Shown: piece after piece, positions 32,744 to 41,670 of the stretch
Position numbering within the stretch: the stretch's first letter is position 1
Layout of the letters: each line of letters begins with the position of its first letter
Origin: Novosphingobium sp.
GTDB taxonomy: Bacteria > Pseudomonadota > Alphaproteobacteria > Sphingomonadales > Sphingomonadaceae
Direction: 5' to 3'
DNA length: 64,000 nt
NCBI GenBank assembly: GCA_024236235.1
Contig: JACKKV010000004.1
Coordinates: 1 to 64,000, forward strand
Notes under the pieces: generated by a model
The model's input: the letters and a program-made list of their open reading frames with translations, nothing else
Told to the model about the DNA's origin: nothing
The model's database searches: none
Position numbers and translations under genes: made by a program

Positions 32744-34354
32744 ATGCTGCCGGGACTGATGCAGGATCGCCCCCTTGCGATCATCGACATCCTGCGGTTT
32801 GCCGCCACCGCGCACGCCACGCAGGAAGTGGTGTCGAAGAATGTGGACGAGCCGATCTGGCGCAGCGATTACGCCGGAACGATGCGCCGCGTGGCGCAGG
32901 CGGCCAACATGCTGGCGGGGCTTGGGCTGAACAGCGGGGACCGAATCAGTTCGCTGGCCTGGAACACGCACCGCCATTTCGAGCTGTTCTATGCCGCGCC
33001 CGGCATGGGGCTGGTGCTGCACACCGCCAACCCTCGCCTGCCCGATGATCACCTGGTCTATACGATCAATCACGCCGCCAGCCGGGTGCTGCTGATCGAT
33101 CGCAACATGGTGGAGATTGTCGAGCGGATCAAAGACCAACTCACCACGGTCGAAAAGATCGTCACTCTGACGGACAGCGCGCGTACGCCTGCTGGTTATG
33201 AAGGGTACGAGGATCTGATCGCGGCCCAGCCCGACAGCTTCGCCTGGCCCAGCTTCGATGAAAATACGGCCGCATTCCTGTGCTACACCTCGGGCACCAC
33301 GGGCGATCCCAAGGGCGTGCTCTATTCGCACCGTGCGGTGGTGCTGCACGGCTTTGCCGCAGGCCTTAGCGGCGCACTGGGCTTTTCAGCCTTCGACGTC
33401 GTCATGCCCTGCCAGTCGCTCTATCACGCGACCGCCTGGGGCCTGCCCTTTGCCGGCGCGATCAACGGGGTGAAATTCGTCTTCCCCTGCGACAAGTTCG
33501 ACGGCGCCAGCCTGCAGGCGCTGATCGAAGGGGAAGGCGTGACCTTTTCCGGCGGCGTCCCCACGATCTGGACGATGTATCTCGATCATCTGGAGCGGAC
33601 CGGCGGCAAACCCGGCACGTTGCAGCGGGTGATCATCGGCGGTTCCGCCGTCCCGCGCGACATGGCGGTGGCCTTCGACCGACTCGGCGTGGTCGTGCAG
33701 CAGATCTGGGGAATGACTGAGACCTGCCCGCTGGGCGTGGTCGCCACTTCCACCCCGGCGCTGGCCGCGCGCGGACGCGATGCGGAAAACGAACAGATCT
33801 GGACCCGCCAGGGGCGCATGATGTTCGGCATCGAAATGGAAATCTTCGATGATGAAGGCCAGCCCCTGCCTCACGACGGGGAGGCATCCGGCGCGCTGTG
33901 CGTGCGCGGACCATGGGTTCTGGAACGCTATTTCCGTTCAGACACCAGCGCGGTCGATGCGGATGGCTGGTTCGACACGGGCGATATTTCCACCATTGAT
34001 GAACTGGGCTTCATGCGGATCACGGACCGCAAGAAGGACGTTATCAAATCCGGCGGCGAATGGGTCAGCTCGATCGATCTGGAAAATGCGGCGGCAGGCT
34101 GCCCCGGCGTCAAGGTCGCGGCCGTGGCGGGCGTCTATCATCCCAAGTGGGAAGAACGCCCGATCATGCTGATCGAAGCGCATGACGGGGCCGAATTGTC
34201 AGAGGCGGATGTGCGGGCCTATCTGGAAAGCCGCGTACCCAAATGGTGGATGCCGGACCGGATCTTCTTCGAACCCGTACCGATGACCGCCACTGGCAAG
34301 ATCGACAAGAAAATCATCCGCGACCGCCACGCTGACGCGCTGAAGGAAGGCTAA
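32744..34354 (+). CDS. AMP-forming acyl-CoA synthetase
   Basis: Adenylate-forming CoA ligase of 536 aa. Phosphate-binding loop YTSGTTGDPKGVLYSH, the GMTET motif, the acceptor Asp in GWFDTGD and the RKKDVIKSGGEW hinge, with the catalytic Lys in TGKIDKK, are all present. The general layout is of medium- to long-chain fatty acyl-CoA ligases of the AlkK type. As the last operon gene it could activate the carboxylic acid released by the hydrolase (for example isobutyrate in a cumate pathway), or prepare the initial substrate as its CoA ester. The substrate is not determined by sequence. Confidence 0.9.
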   Translation: MLPGLMQDRPLAIIDILRFAATAHATQEVVSKNVDEPIWRSDYAGTMRRVAQAANMLAGLGLNSGDRISSLAWNTHRHFELFYAAPGMGLVLHTANPRLPDDHLVYTINHAASRVLLIDRNMVEIVERIKDQLTTVEKIVTLTDSARTPAGYEGYEDLIAAQPDSFAWPSFDENTAAFLCYTSGTTGDPKGVLYSHRAVVLHGFAAGLSGALGFSAFDVVMPCQSLYHATAWGLPFAGAINGVKFVFPCDKFDGASLQALIEGEGVTFSGGVPTIWTMYLDHLERTGGKPGTLQRVIIGGSAVPRDMAVAFDRLGVVVQQIWGMTETCPLGVVATSTPALAARGRDAENEQIWTRQGRMMFGIEMEIFDDEGQPLPHDGEASGALCVRGPWVLERYFRSDTSAVDADGWFDTGDISTIDELGFMRITDRKKDVIKSGGEWVSSIDLENAAAGCPGVKVAAVAGVYHPKWEERPIMLIEAHDGAELSEADVRAYLESRVPKWWMPDRIFFEPVPMTATGKIDKKIIRDRHADALKEG

Positions 34355-34363
34355 GCCCGGTCA

Positions 34364-34379
34364 ACCCGCCTGCGCGGGT
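34364..34379 (+). terminator. Weak stem-loop after the acyl-CoA synthetase gene
   Basis: ACCCGC and GCGGGT pair around a four-base CTGC loop, ten bases after the stop. There is no T-run, so intrinsic termination is uncertain. Confidence 0.3.
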
Positions 34380-34440
34380 GCTGTCAGGCAAACGCTAGCT
34401 TGTCTCCACTTGCGGCATCTGGCCGCTTAGTGAGAGATGC

Positions 34441-34798
34441 ATGAAACCCATTTCCTTCAAACGGCACCGATTCCCGCCGGACTCGATCCGGCTGGGAATC
34501 TGGCTCAATTATCGCTTCACTTTGAGCCTTCGCGACGTCGAAGATCTGCTCGCCGAACGCGGGATCGACGTCACTTGCGAGACTATCCGTTGCTGGGCCA
34601 ACAGGTTCGGGCCGACGATGGGAGCGAAAAATGCAGAATTTCAAGTCGCAGGGGCAGGCTCAGCGCTTCGTCTCCGCCCACTCTGCGATCTACAACAACT
34701 TCAATATCGAACGTCAGCTCATCTCACGAAAGACCATGCGACGCTTCCGATCTTCCGCCATGGAAGAGTGGTTGGCCGCGTCCGTCGCGGCCGCATGA
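34441..34798 (+). mobile_element. IS6-family transposase remnant with internal deletion
   Basis: Two pieces of one IS6-type transposase in different frames. The N-terminal ~60 residues (MKPISFKRHRFPPDSIRLG, then LSLRDVEDLLAERGIDVTCE) run from 34441 to about 34620. The C-terminal ~55 (QNFKSQGQAQRFVSAH, RQLISRKTMRRFR, EEWLAA) run from about 34622 to the stop at 34798. The DDE catalytic core, about 115-120 codons in an intact element of roughly 235 aa, is gone, so it is inactive. I see no terminal inverted repeats. It marks the left edge of the hydantoinase locus; a fragment near 54.5 kb carries part of the missing core. Confidence 0.8.
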
Positions 34799-34918
34799 AA
34801 GTCCTTATTCGGGTTTCCGCTCACCCAGCGGAAGTTAACGTGACAAGCGTGATCCGGTTATGCGATAGTCTCTGTTCGAGTTGCCCTGCTGGAATGCAGC
34901 CTGTTGGGATAACGGTTC

Positions 34919-35176
34919 ATGATGCCAGATCGGGATGATGCAATTCTGCTTGAGCGACTGCCAGTCACCGAAACCCTGCTACGCGAACTTGGGGTCGATG
35001 TCGAAGGGGCCTGCGTCGGGCATCGAATTGAGGACTTGCGGCGTTATCCTGTACTCAGCGAAGGCGGATGGTTCCTTGTCATTCGCAATCAGTCGACGCT
35101 TGAGGAAATTCATCGTTGTCCATGGCGACTTCTGGGCCCCGTCCAGTTGATGTCGCAACTACTGGATCCCCGCTAA
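34919..35176 (+). CDS. Small open reading frame of unknown function
   Basis: An 85-aa frame between the IS6 remnant and the first hyuA, with GGGATAA before an ATGATG start. No family is recognised and there are no membrane or metal-binding motifs. It ends in basic and hydrophobic residues (LMSQLLDPR). It lies in DNA disturbed by the insertion element, so it could be a broken relic or chance frame. Function: none proposed. Confidence 0.25.
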   Translation: MMPDRDDAILLERLPVTETLLRELGVDVEGACVGHRIEDLRRYPVLSEGGWFLVIRNQSTLEEIHRCPWRLLGPVQLMSQLLDPR

Positions 35177-35225
35177 GGCGCTGCATCTCATCGTCGCGCC
35201 GCCAGTCGGGAAACACGGAGGAGAG

Positions 35226-37277
35226 ATGGTAAAACTCGTCGGTGTCGATGTGGGCGGTACCTTCACGGATGTCGTCGCCGTAGACGAAAGCGGAATCAGG
35301 ACGATCAAGCTCGCCACTGACCGTACCAACACGGCTGATGCGGTGCTGGCGGGCGCCCTTGAAATCGAGAGTGCGGACGCCCGTTTCTTCAACCATGCCA
35401 GCACGCGCGGGCTGAACGCGGTGATTACGCGGCAGCTGCCCAAGATCGCTTTTCTGACGACCTTCGGCCATCGGGACATTCTGGATGCAGGGCGGACCTG
35501 GCGTCCAGCCGCCGACCAGACAAATCCGCATTGGCGCCGTCGGTTCGGGGACACGCAATTACCTCTGGTGCCGCGCTATCTGCGTCGTGGAATCATGGAG
35601 CGGGTTACCGCGCAGGGCGAAATATTGATCGAGCTGGACGAAGCCCAGGCCCGCGCTCAGATCGCCGTCCTGCGCGAATGCGCGGTTGAAGGCGTGGCGA
35701 TCTGCCTCCTCAATTCCTATGTCGATCCGCAGCATGAAACGCGGCTGAAGGAACTGGTAGGAGAGGAAATGCCAGGCGTCCCCTGCGCCATTTCAAGCGC
35801 AGTATCGCCGCTGGCCCGGGAATATGATCGCGCATCGACAACGGTGATCGATCTCCTGATGCGCCTGATCTACGAAGACTATGGCCAGCAGCTTGAAACC
35901 GGACTGCAGGCAATGAAATTCAGTGGCGCGCTCAATTACGCGAATTGCGCGGCGCAGCTTCTGTCCGCCGAAGTTGCGATGGAACGCCCTCACCAGATGG
36001 TCTTTGCCGGTCCCGCCGCCGGTACAATCGCCAGCACGCACTTCGGCAAGATGATTGCCAAGGGGAATCTGCTCTGTGCCGATATCGGGGGTACTTCCTG
36101 CGACATCAGCCTGGTCAGCGATTTCCGCCCCTATGTGAACACCACCTTCGAACTCGAACATGATCTCATTGTAAACGCGCTTTCAGTCGAGGTGTCGTCG
36201 ATCGGAGCAGGCGGCGGCAGTCTGGCGTGGGTAAGCCCGGCAGGCGAACTGCAGGTCGGGCCGGGCAGCGCGGGATCCGATCCGGGGCCGGCCTGCTATG
36301 GCAAGGGCGGCAAACGACCGACCATTACCGACGCGTGCCTGCTGATGGGCATACTCGACCCGCAGAATTTCGCAGGGGGGCGGTTCACTCTCGATCCCGA
36401 CTTGTCGCGACAGGCGTTTCGGAACCTGGACAGCCGCCTCTCGCTGGGCGATCGCATCCGTCACGCGTTTCATGTTGGGCTGAACAATATCGCTGAAGGG
36501 CTGGCGAATGTAGCGATACAGCACGGAATTGACCCGCGCGACTTCAGCATCATGGCATTCGGCGCGGCCGGGCCGATGCTGTTGCCGGCGGTGCTGGAAA
36601 GCCTGAAGGCATCGGAAGTGATCGTGCCCCCTCATCCGGGCCATTTTTCGGCGCTGGGCTTGATCAGCTCGGAACAGACCTATAGCGACAGCCGCAGTGC
36701 CTATAGGATCCTGGCCCCCGATGTCGCCGGTGAAATAGACCAGGTTTTCCTCGAGATGGAAGAGAATCTGCGCATGCGATTGCGCCACACGCTGGATGAT
36801 CCGGTTTTCGTTCGCGCCTTCGACGGTCGGTTACTTGGCCAGAGTTGGGAAACTCCGTTCATTCCCATTCCGCCCGGACCGGTCACCGGGCAGGTGGTGA
36901 AGGAGATGATCGGCAATTTCCACGCAACTTATGAACTGCGCTCGGGCAACCGGTTCCCGTCCATTCCGGTGCAAAGCGTGACTTACCGCATTGCAACGAT
37001 CGTGCCGACGGAAAAGGTCCAATACCCCCGGCTTGAACGGCGCATTGGCAAGACGCCCGCACCAAGACGCATGATCGCGCTTGAACATCTGACGGAAACC
37101 CCGATCCCGGCTGCTGAATACTGGCGTTCGGACCTGCGCTGCGGTGACGAAATCAGAGGCGCGGCGGTCATCCGCGAGCCCGGCGCGACGACCCTGATTC
37201 TCAGCGATCAGTTCATGATCGTCGGCGCCTTCGGCGAATTGCGCATCAGCAGCGCCAGCAGCGGGACTCACCATTGA
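35226..37277 (+). CDS. Hydantoinase/oxoprolinase family protein A (copy 1)
   Basis: HyuA/AcxA-type ASKHA ATPase subunit of 683 aa. The first phosphate motif GVDVGGTFTD is at residues 6-15 and the second ADIGGTSCD at 285-293. SSIGAGGGSLAW and GPGSAGSDPGPACYGKGG are conserved family blocks, as are HGIDPRDFSIMAFGAAGP and PPHPGHFSALGL. In known enzymes (5-oxoprolinase, caprolactamase, hydantoinase, acetone and acetophenone carboxylases) this subunit uses ATP to phosphorylate the carbonyl substrate. AGGAGAG lies just upstream. It pairs with the HyuB gene 28 bases downstream; the substrate is unknown. Confidence 0.93.
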   Translation: MVKLVGVDVGGTFTDVVAVDESGIRTIKLATDRTNTADAVLAGALEIESADARFFNHASTRGLNAVITRQLPKIAFLTTFGHRDILDAGRTWRPAADQTNPHWRRRFGDTQLPLVPRYLRRGIMERVTAQGEILIELDEAQARAQIAVLRECAVEGVAICLLNSYVDPQHETRLKELVGEEMPGVPCAISSAVSPLAREYDRASTTVIDLLMRLIYEDYGQQLETGLQAMKFSGALNYANCAAQLLSAEVAMERPHQMVFAGPAAGTIASTHFGKMIAKGNLLCADIGGTSCDISLVSDFRPYVNTTFELEHDLIVNALSVEVSSIGAGGGSLAWVSPAGELQVGPGSAGSDPGPACYGKGGKRPTITDACLLMGILDPQNFAGGRFTLDPDLSRQAFRNLDSRLSLGDRIRHAFHVGLNNIAEGLANVAIQHGIDPRDFSIMAFGAAGPMLLPAVLESLKASEVIVPPHPGHFSALGLISSEQTYSDSRSAYRILAPDVAGEIDQVFLEMEENLRMRLRHTLDDPVFVRAFDGRLLGQSWETPFIPIPPGPVTGQVVKEMIGNFHATYELRSGNRFPSIPVQSVTYRIATIVPTEKVQYPRLERRIGKTPAPRRMIALEHLTETPIPAAEYWRSDLRCGDEIRGAAVIREPGATTLILSDQFMIVGAFGELRISSASSGTHH

Positions 37278-37305
37278 TGTATCCACGGACAGCCCTGGCC
37301 ACACC

Positions 37306-39351
37306 ATGAACGAGGATCTGGCAACCGATATTCAGCACGGTCGCAGCCGGGCGGAGTTTGCGCTTCGCCGTGAGGTGCATGCACAACCCGCCCGCTCATC
37401 GCAGGATACGCCTAACTTGCGCGATCTGGACGAGGATCAGTTCGGCGTGCGCTATGGCACGGACCGCTTTACCGCGACGATCATGGCAAACCGCATGCGC
37501 TACATCGTCAAACATATGAGCACGGTGTTGCTGACGACCTCGTTTTCGATGATCCTGCGCGAATGGTATGATTTCGCGGCGACCATTTCGGGACCGCCGC
37601 AACTCAATTACCCGATGTGCACGAGCTCAGACAGCCTTTCGATTTTCACTTTCACCATGGGCGACGGTGTCCGCAACATCGTCGAGGAATTCGGGGTCGA
37701 AAACATCCGTCCGGGCGATGTGCTGATCGCCAACGATCCCTATCGCATCGGACTGCATGTAAACGATGTCTGTTTTGTCAGACCGGTTTTCTATCGCGGC
37801 AAGATCATGGCGTTCGTCACTGTACGGGCGCACCAGCTCGACATGGGTGGAACCGTGGCCGGCGGTTTCAGCGGAACCAAGCACAATGTCTACGAAACCG
37901 GTCTGGTGATCCCGCCGATGCTGCTCTATCGCGATGATCAGCCACAAAGGCCGACATTCAACCTGATTTTCGACAATGCGCGGTTCGGCGACCTGATTCT
38001 CCCGGACATGAAATCGCTCTATCAAAGCCTTCTGCTGGGCGAACGGCTACTGTTTGAAACGATTGACCGTTATGAAGAGGGCGCATTCCTGGGAGCGATC
38101 AGTTATTCCTGTGACGTTTCGGCAGACGCCATGCGCAACGCGATCAGAGAACGAATTCCGGACGGAATCTACGAAGGCGAAGATGCGCTGGACTGCGACG
38201 GTGCCTCGACTGACCGAGCATGCCGCCTCAAGGTGAGGATCACCAAGGTGGGCGATCGCATGGAGTTCGATTTCAGCGGCACGTCTCGCCAAGCACCAAC
38301 CAGCATCAATTGTGGACCTCTTGACGTCAAGGCCGCTGTGGGGGTGGCGATGAAGATGTTGGTGGAACACGAGGCGCCCATCACTTCGGGCTGTTTTCGC
38401 AATATCGATATCGTTCTGCCACCGGGCACTTTTGTCAGCGCAACGCCGCCGGCAGGGCCTGTCTTCATGTATTGGGAAGCCTCATTCGTCATTATCGCTG
38501 CAATCTATCGCGCTCTCGCGGACGCGCTGGGCGAAGACGCAGTGGGGCCGGATTTTGGCTCCATGATGGTTCATAACGGCAGCGGGAACTGGCCTGACGG
38601 ATCGCCCTGGCTTTCCGTATCGACCTGCGGCGGGGAACACGGACCGTGGAGCGCCACGAAGGTGGGGGATGGTGACAGTTACAACGTGAATCACACGGGC
38701 AACAATCTCGATCCGGCCACCGAAGCGGTCGAGGCGGATGTGCCCGCCATCGTCCTGCGCAAGGAATATGTAACGGACAGCGGCGGCCCCGGCCGCCATC
38801 GCGGCGGGGCGGCGGTAATGCGTGACACCTTGTGGCTCTGCAATGGGGATCACAACACCACTGCCCTGCACGCCAAGACGCCGGCCGGAACCGGCGTCTA
38901 CGGTGGGCAGGCCGGTACGGCCCAGGCGTGCTGGATGCATCCGGCAAGTCAACGCGGCCTGCAGGAAAACGCCGCCTGCCTACTGACGCAGCATTCCTCC
39001 TTTTATGCGCATTGCGTGCCCATTGCCGGCATGCTTGACCCGCAAACCAGGCGACTTGCCGCCGATGGCCAGTATTTCTATTTCGGTTCGCAGCCTTCAT
39101 GGCAGTTGGATGCGGGCAGCGCGCTCCGCTTCCAGACCGGTGGGGGTGGCGGCTGGGGAGATCCGCTGGACCGCGATCCGGAAATGGTCCTGCGCGACGT
39201 CCGCGATGAATATGTGAGCATCGAAGGCGCGCGGCGCGATTATGGCGTGGTCATCCGGGGCGACGCCGAGCGCCATCCCGAGCAGCTCGAAATCGATCAT
39301 GGCGCAACTGCCGCGCTGCGCAATGCAATGCACGCTGGCGCGGAGGCCTGA
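37306..39351 (+). CDS. Hydantoinase B/oxoprolinase family protein (copy 1)
   Basis: HyuB/AcxB-type subunit of 681 aa. Recognised blocks are FGVENIRPGDVLIANDPY, GLHVNDVCFVRPVF, VRAHQLDMGGTVAGG and MEFDFSGTSRQAPTSINCG. VPAIVLRKEYVTDSGGPGRHRGG and the closing GGGGGWGDPLDRDPE are also standard. An N-terminal extension of about 60 residues precedes the usual start of the fold. Unlike the second HyuB here, it has no C-terminal Cys-rich domain. It forms a pair with the upstream HyuA and ends five bases before the LysR gene. Confidence 0.92.
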   Translation: MNEDLATDIQHGRSRAEFALRREVHAQPARSSQDTPNLRDLDEDQFGVRYGTDRFTATIMANRMRYIVKHMSTVLLTTSFSMILREWYDFAATISGPPQLNYPMCTSSDSLSIFTFTMGDGVRNIVEEFGVENIRPGDVLIANDPYRIGLHVNDVCFVRPVFYRGKIMAFVTVRAHQLDMGGTVAGGFSGTKHNVYETGLVIPPMLLYRDDQPQRPTFNLIFDNARFGDLILPDMKSLYQSLLLGERLLFETIDRYEEGAFLGAISYSCDVSADAMRNAIRERIPDGIYEGEDALDCDGASTDRACRLKVRITKVGDRMEFDFSGTSRQAPTSINCGPLDVKAAVGVAMKMLVEHEAPITSGCFRNIDIVLPPGTFVSATPPAGPVFMYWEASFVIIAAIYRALADALGEDAVGPDFGSMMVHNGSGNWPDGSPWLSVSTCGGEHGPWSATKVGDGDSYNVNHTGNNLDPATEAVEADVPAIVLRKEYVTDSGGPGRHRGGAAVMRDTLWLCNGDHNTTALHAKTPAGTGVYGGQAGTAQACWMHPASQRGLQENAACLLTQHSSFYAHCVPIAGMLDPQTRRLAADGQYFYFGSQPSWQLDAGSALRFQTGGGGGWGDPLDRDPEMVLRDVRDEYVSIEGARRDYGVVIRGDAERHPEQLEIDHGATAALRNAMHAGAEA

Positions 39352-39356
39352 CCTCC

Positions 39357-40373
39357 ATGGAATCGCTCGAGGCGATGCGCCTGTTCCTCGTGGTGATCAA
39401 AGCGGGCAGCCTTTCGGCGGCGGCGCGACAAACGGGGCAGTCGCCCGCATCAGTCTCGCGCAAGATCGCCCGCCTGGAAGCGTCCGTCGGCGCGAAACTT
39501 ATTGACCGGTCCAGCCGCAACCTTGCTGTCACCACGATCGGCGACCTCTATTACGATAAGGTCTCGCGCATAATCGGACAGATCGATGATCTCAGCGCAA
39601 CGATTTCCGAACAGCAGACCGTTCCCAGAGGGATTTTGAGGTTCAACACGAACTCCGTGATATTCGAACGGTTTCTGAGCGGCACCATTCCAGAGTTTCT
39701 GGCGCTTTACCCTGAAATCGTGATGGAGCTCGAACTGAGCGACGATGTTCCCGATCCCAATGATACCGCAATTCACGTGGATCTTCGGATTGGCATGCCC
39801 AACGATCAGGATCTGGTCATTCGCCGCCTCTCCCAGGGAGCCGAGAGGGTATTGTGCGCCAGCCCAACCTATCTGCAGAACCATCCGCAAATTTCGCAGG
39901 TGCAGGATCTGGCGACACATAATTTTGTTACCGTCCGAAAGCCCGGGCGCGAACGCACCGTCCTCTATTGCCGGTCCGCGGCAGGCATGAAGGAACTGAC
40001 GATTTCCGGCAGCTTGACCGTCAGCGACGCGAGCGTGCTGCGCGAAGCCGTTCGTTCGGGGGTTGGCCTCGGCCTGCTGCCTGCATGGGTCATCGCAGAG
40101 GATCTCGATGCAGGATTGGTCACCCGCATCCTGCCGAATGTGGAAATGACTCACGACGGGTTCGACCATGGGATTTTCGCGGTTTTCCGACGCACGGACC
40201 AGTCTCTCCCGAAAGTCAGGGTGTTCGTCGATTTCCTGGTCGAAACGTTCCGTCGCCGGGATGAGGAAATTTCGAGAGTGGCGATGAGCACCCGGCAGCA
40301 GAGTCTCGAGCACGGAATGCGCGCGCCGGACGCGATGCGCTGGATCACCCCGGGCGGTATCAGCCGCCGTTGA
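39357..40373 (+). CDS. LysR-family transcriptional regulator
   Basis: LTTR of 338 aa. The N-terminal winged helix-turn-helix is MESLEAMRLFLVVIKAGSLS then AAARQTGQSPASVSRKIARLE and RLNRSSR-like KLIDRSSRNLAVT. The periplasmic-binding-like effector domain contains GILRFNTNS and LREAVRSGVGLGLLPAWV. A C-terminal extension of about 40 residues beyond the usual end is Arg-rich. It starts five bases after hyuB and reads the same way, which is unusual for LysR genes that normally diverge from their targets. It probably controls the hyu genes on either side. Confidence 0.92.
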   Translation: MESLEAMRLFLVVIKAGSLSAAARQTGQSPASVSRKIARLEASVGAKLIDRSSRNLAVTTIGDLYYDKVSRIIGQIDDLSATISEQQTVPRGILRFNTNSVIFERFLSGTIPEFLALYPEIVMELELSDDVPDPNDTAIHVDLRIGMPNDQDLVIRRLSQGAERVLCASPTYLQNHPQISQVQDLATHNFVTVRKPGRERTVLYCRSAAGMKELTISGSLTVSDASVLREAVRSGVGLGLLPAWVIAEDLDAGLVTRILPNVEMTHDGFDHGIFAVFRRTDQSLPKVRVFVDFLVETFRRRDEEISRVAMSTRQQSLEHGMRAPDAMRWITPGGISRR

Positions 40374-40403
40374 CCGCAATTACACCGCGTACAACCCGCG
40401 ACA

Positions 40404-40455
40404 CCGTTCATCTTTGCAATATATGGAAAGATGAACGGCAGTCTTTTCATCTTTT
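40404..40455 (+). terminator. Long hairpin followed by T-rich stretch after the LysR gene
   Basis: CCGTTCATCTTT at 40404-40415 and its exact complement AAAGATGAACGG at 40427-40438 form a perfect 12-bp stem with an 11-base loop. A pyrimidine-rich stretch with two T runs follows. It lies 30 bases after the LysR stop. It fits a Rho-independent terminator ending the hyuA-hyuB-lysR unit, or an operator in front of the next operon. Confidence 0.55.
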
Positions 40456-40548
40456 CCACGGCAACCAACGAGCATAGTCGCTCCCGACAGAGTCGATGGA
40501 ATATCGGCTTCATGACAGCCCACATAAAGGGCGCAGAGAGGAAGCTTG

Positions 40549-41616
40549 ATGCGGTTTGCCTACATGGCGGACACCCATTTCGGGGTTTACGATCAGCAAG
40601 CGCCGACAGCGCAGGCGGCGGCGGCTGCCGTCGAACAGGTCATCGAAGAAGCCGTGCTCGCAGAGGATCTTGGATTCGACGGGGTGTTCCTGCCCGAACG
40701 CCATGCACGCGGTGAAACCTTCGTCCCCTCCCCCCTGCTTGCTGCCGCAGCGATTGCGGCGCGCACGTCACGCATCCGCATCGCCACGACGGTGCTGTTG
40801 CCCACGCTCTACAATCCCATGCATCTGGCAGAACAGGTCGCGATGATCGACAATCTGTCGCGCGGCCGCTTCACGCTGGGCGTGGGGGTCGGCTATCATC
40901 AGGATTATCACCGCTTCTTCGGCGTGCCCTGGGAGCAACGCGGCAAACGCTTTGAAGAGGTCATGGCGGTGCTGCGGCTGGCATTTGCGGGAGACCGCTT
41001 TTCCTTCAATGGCCAGTTCTACCAGTTCTCTGACGTGCAACTGACGCCAAGAACTTATCAGCGTCCATCCGTTCCGGTCTGGATCGGCACTCATAGCAGG
41101 GGCAAACCGCTGGACCGTGCGATCGCCGCTGATGGCTGGGTGCTCTGGACGCAGCCCGACTGGGACGAAAGCGAACGCTGGATTGCCCAGACCCGCCAGC
41201 GCGCTGCGGCGACCGGCCGCGGGCAATGGGACGTCGTACTGAACCAGGATGGCTGGATCGGCGATCATCCCACCGAAACCCGCGCGCGCCACGCGCCACG
41301 CTGGCTGCGGGAAGCAAGCTTTTACGACGAGCATGATTTTGATGCAGCCATCGCGCCTGATGGAGACACCAGCAAGGCCGACGAGGCGGAGCGCGCGATA
41401 CGCGATTTCGAGAGTCGGCAATGGCATTTCGGGACACCGCAGAGCTGGATCCAACGAATCAAGGAAATCGAACGGCGGTTCGCGCCGGACTGGCTGAATT
41501 TTCGGCTACGCACACCGGATATGGGCAGCGGTCCCGCCTATCCGACCGCTGACGAAACGCGCGAAGCCATCCGTCGCTTCGGCACGGAAGTGCTGCCCGC
41601 ATGTCGGTCAGAATGA
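40549..41616 (+). CDS. LLM-class flavin-dependent oxidoreductase (luciferase-like)
   Basis: Bacterial luciferase-like monooxygenase of 355 aa with FMN or F420 as cofactor. It begins MRFAYMADTHFGVYD. Typical blocks are AEDLGFDGVFLPERH, PLLAAAAIAARTSRIRIATTV, MIDNLSRGRFTLGVGVGYHQDYHRFFG and FSDVQLTPRTYQRPSVPVWIG. Family members oxidise carbon-nitrogen, carbon-sulfur or carbonyl groups, sometimes with ring opening. GAGAGG lies seven bases before the ATG, which decides it over a TTG one codon upstream. It opens the second hyu operon and may make the carbonyl or lactam that the HyuA/HyuB pair processes. Confidence 0.9.
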   Translation: MRFAYMADTHFGVYDQQAPTAQAAAAAVEQVIEEAVLAEDLGFDGVFLPERHARGETFVPSPLLAAAAIAARTSRIRIATTVLLPTLYNPMHLAEQVAMIDNLSRGRFTLGVGVGYHQDYHRFFGVPWEQRGKRFEEVMAVLRLAFAGDRFSFNGQFYQFSDVQLTPRTYQRPSVPVWIGTHSRGKPLDRAIAADGWVLWTQPDWDESERWIAQTRQRAAATGRGQWDVVLNQDGWIGDHPTETRARHAPRWLREASFYDEHDFDAAIAPDGDTSKADEAERAIRDFESRQWHFGTPQSWIQRIKEIERRFAPDWLNFRLRTPDMGSGPAYPTADETREAIRRFGTEVLPACRSE

Positions 41617-41670
41617 ATTGTGAAGGGGAGAGCCTCTCGGCGCTCTTCCAACAGTGGAGAGATTGAACGC

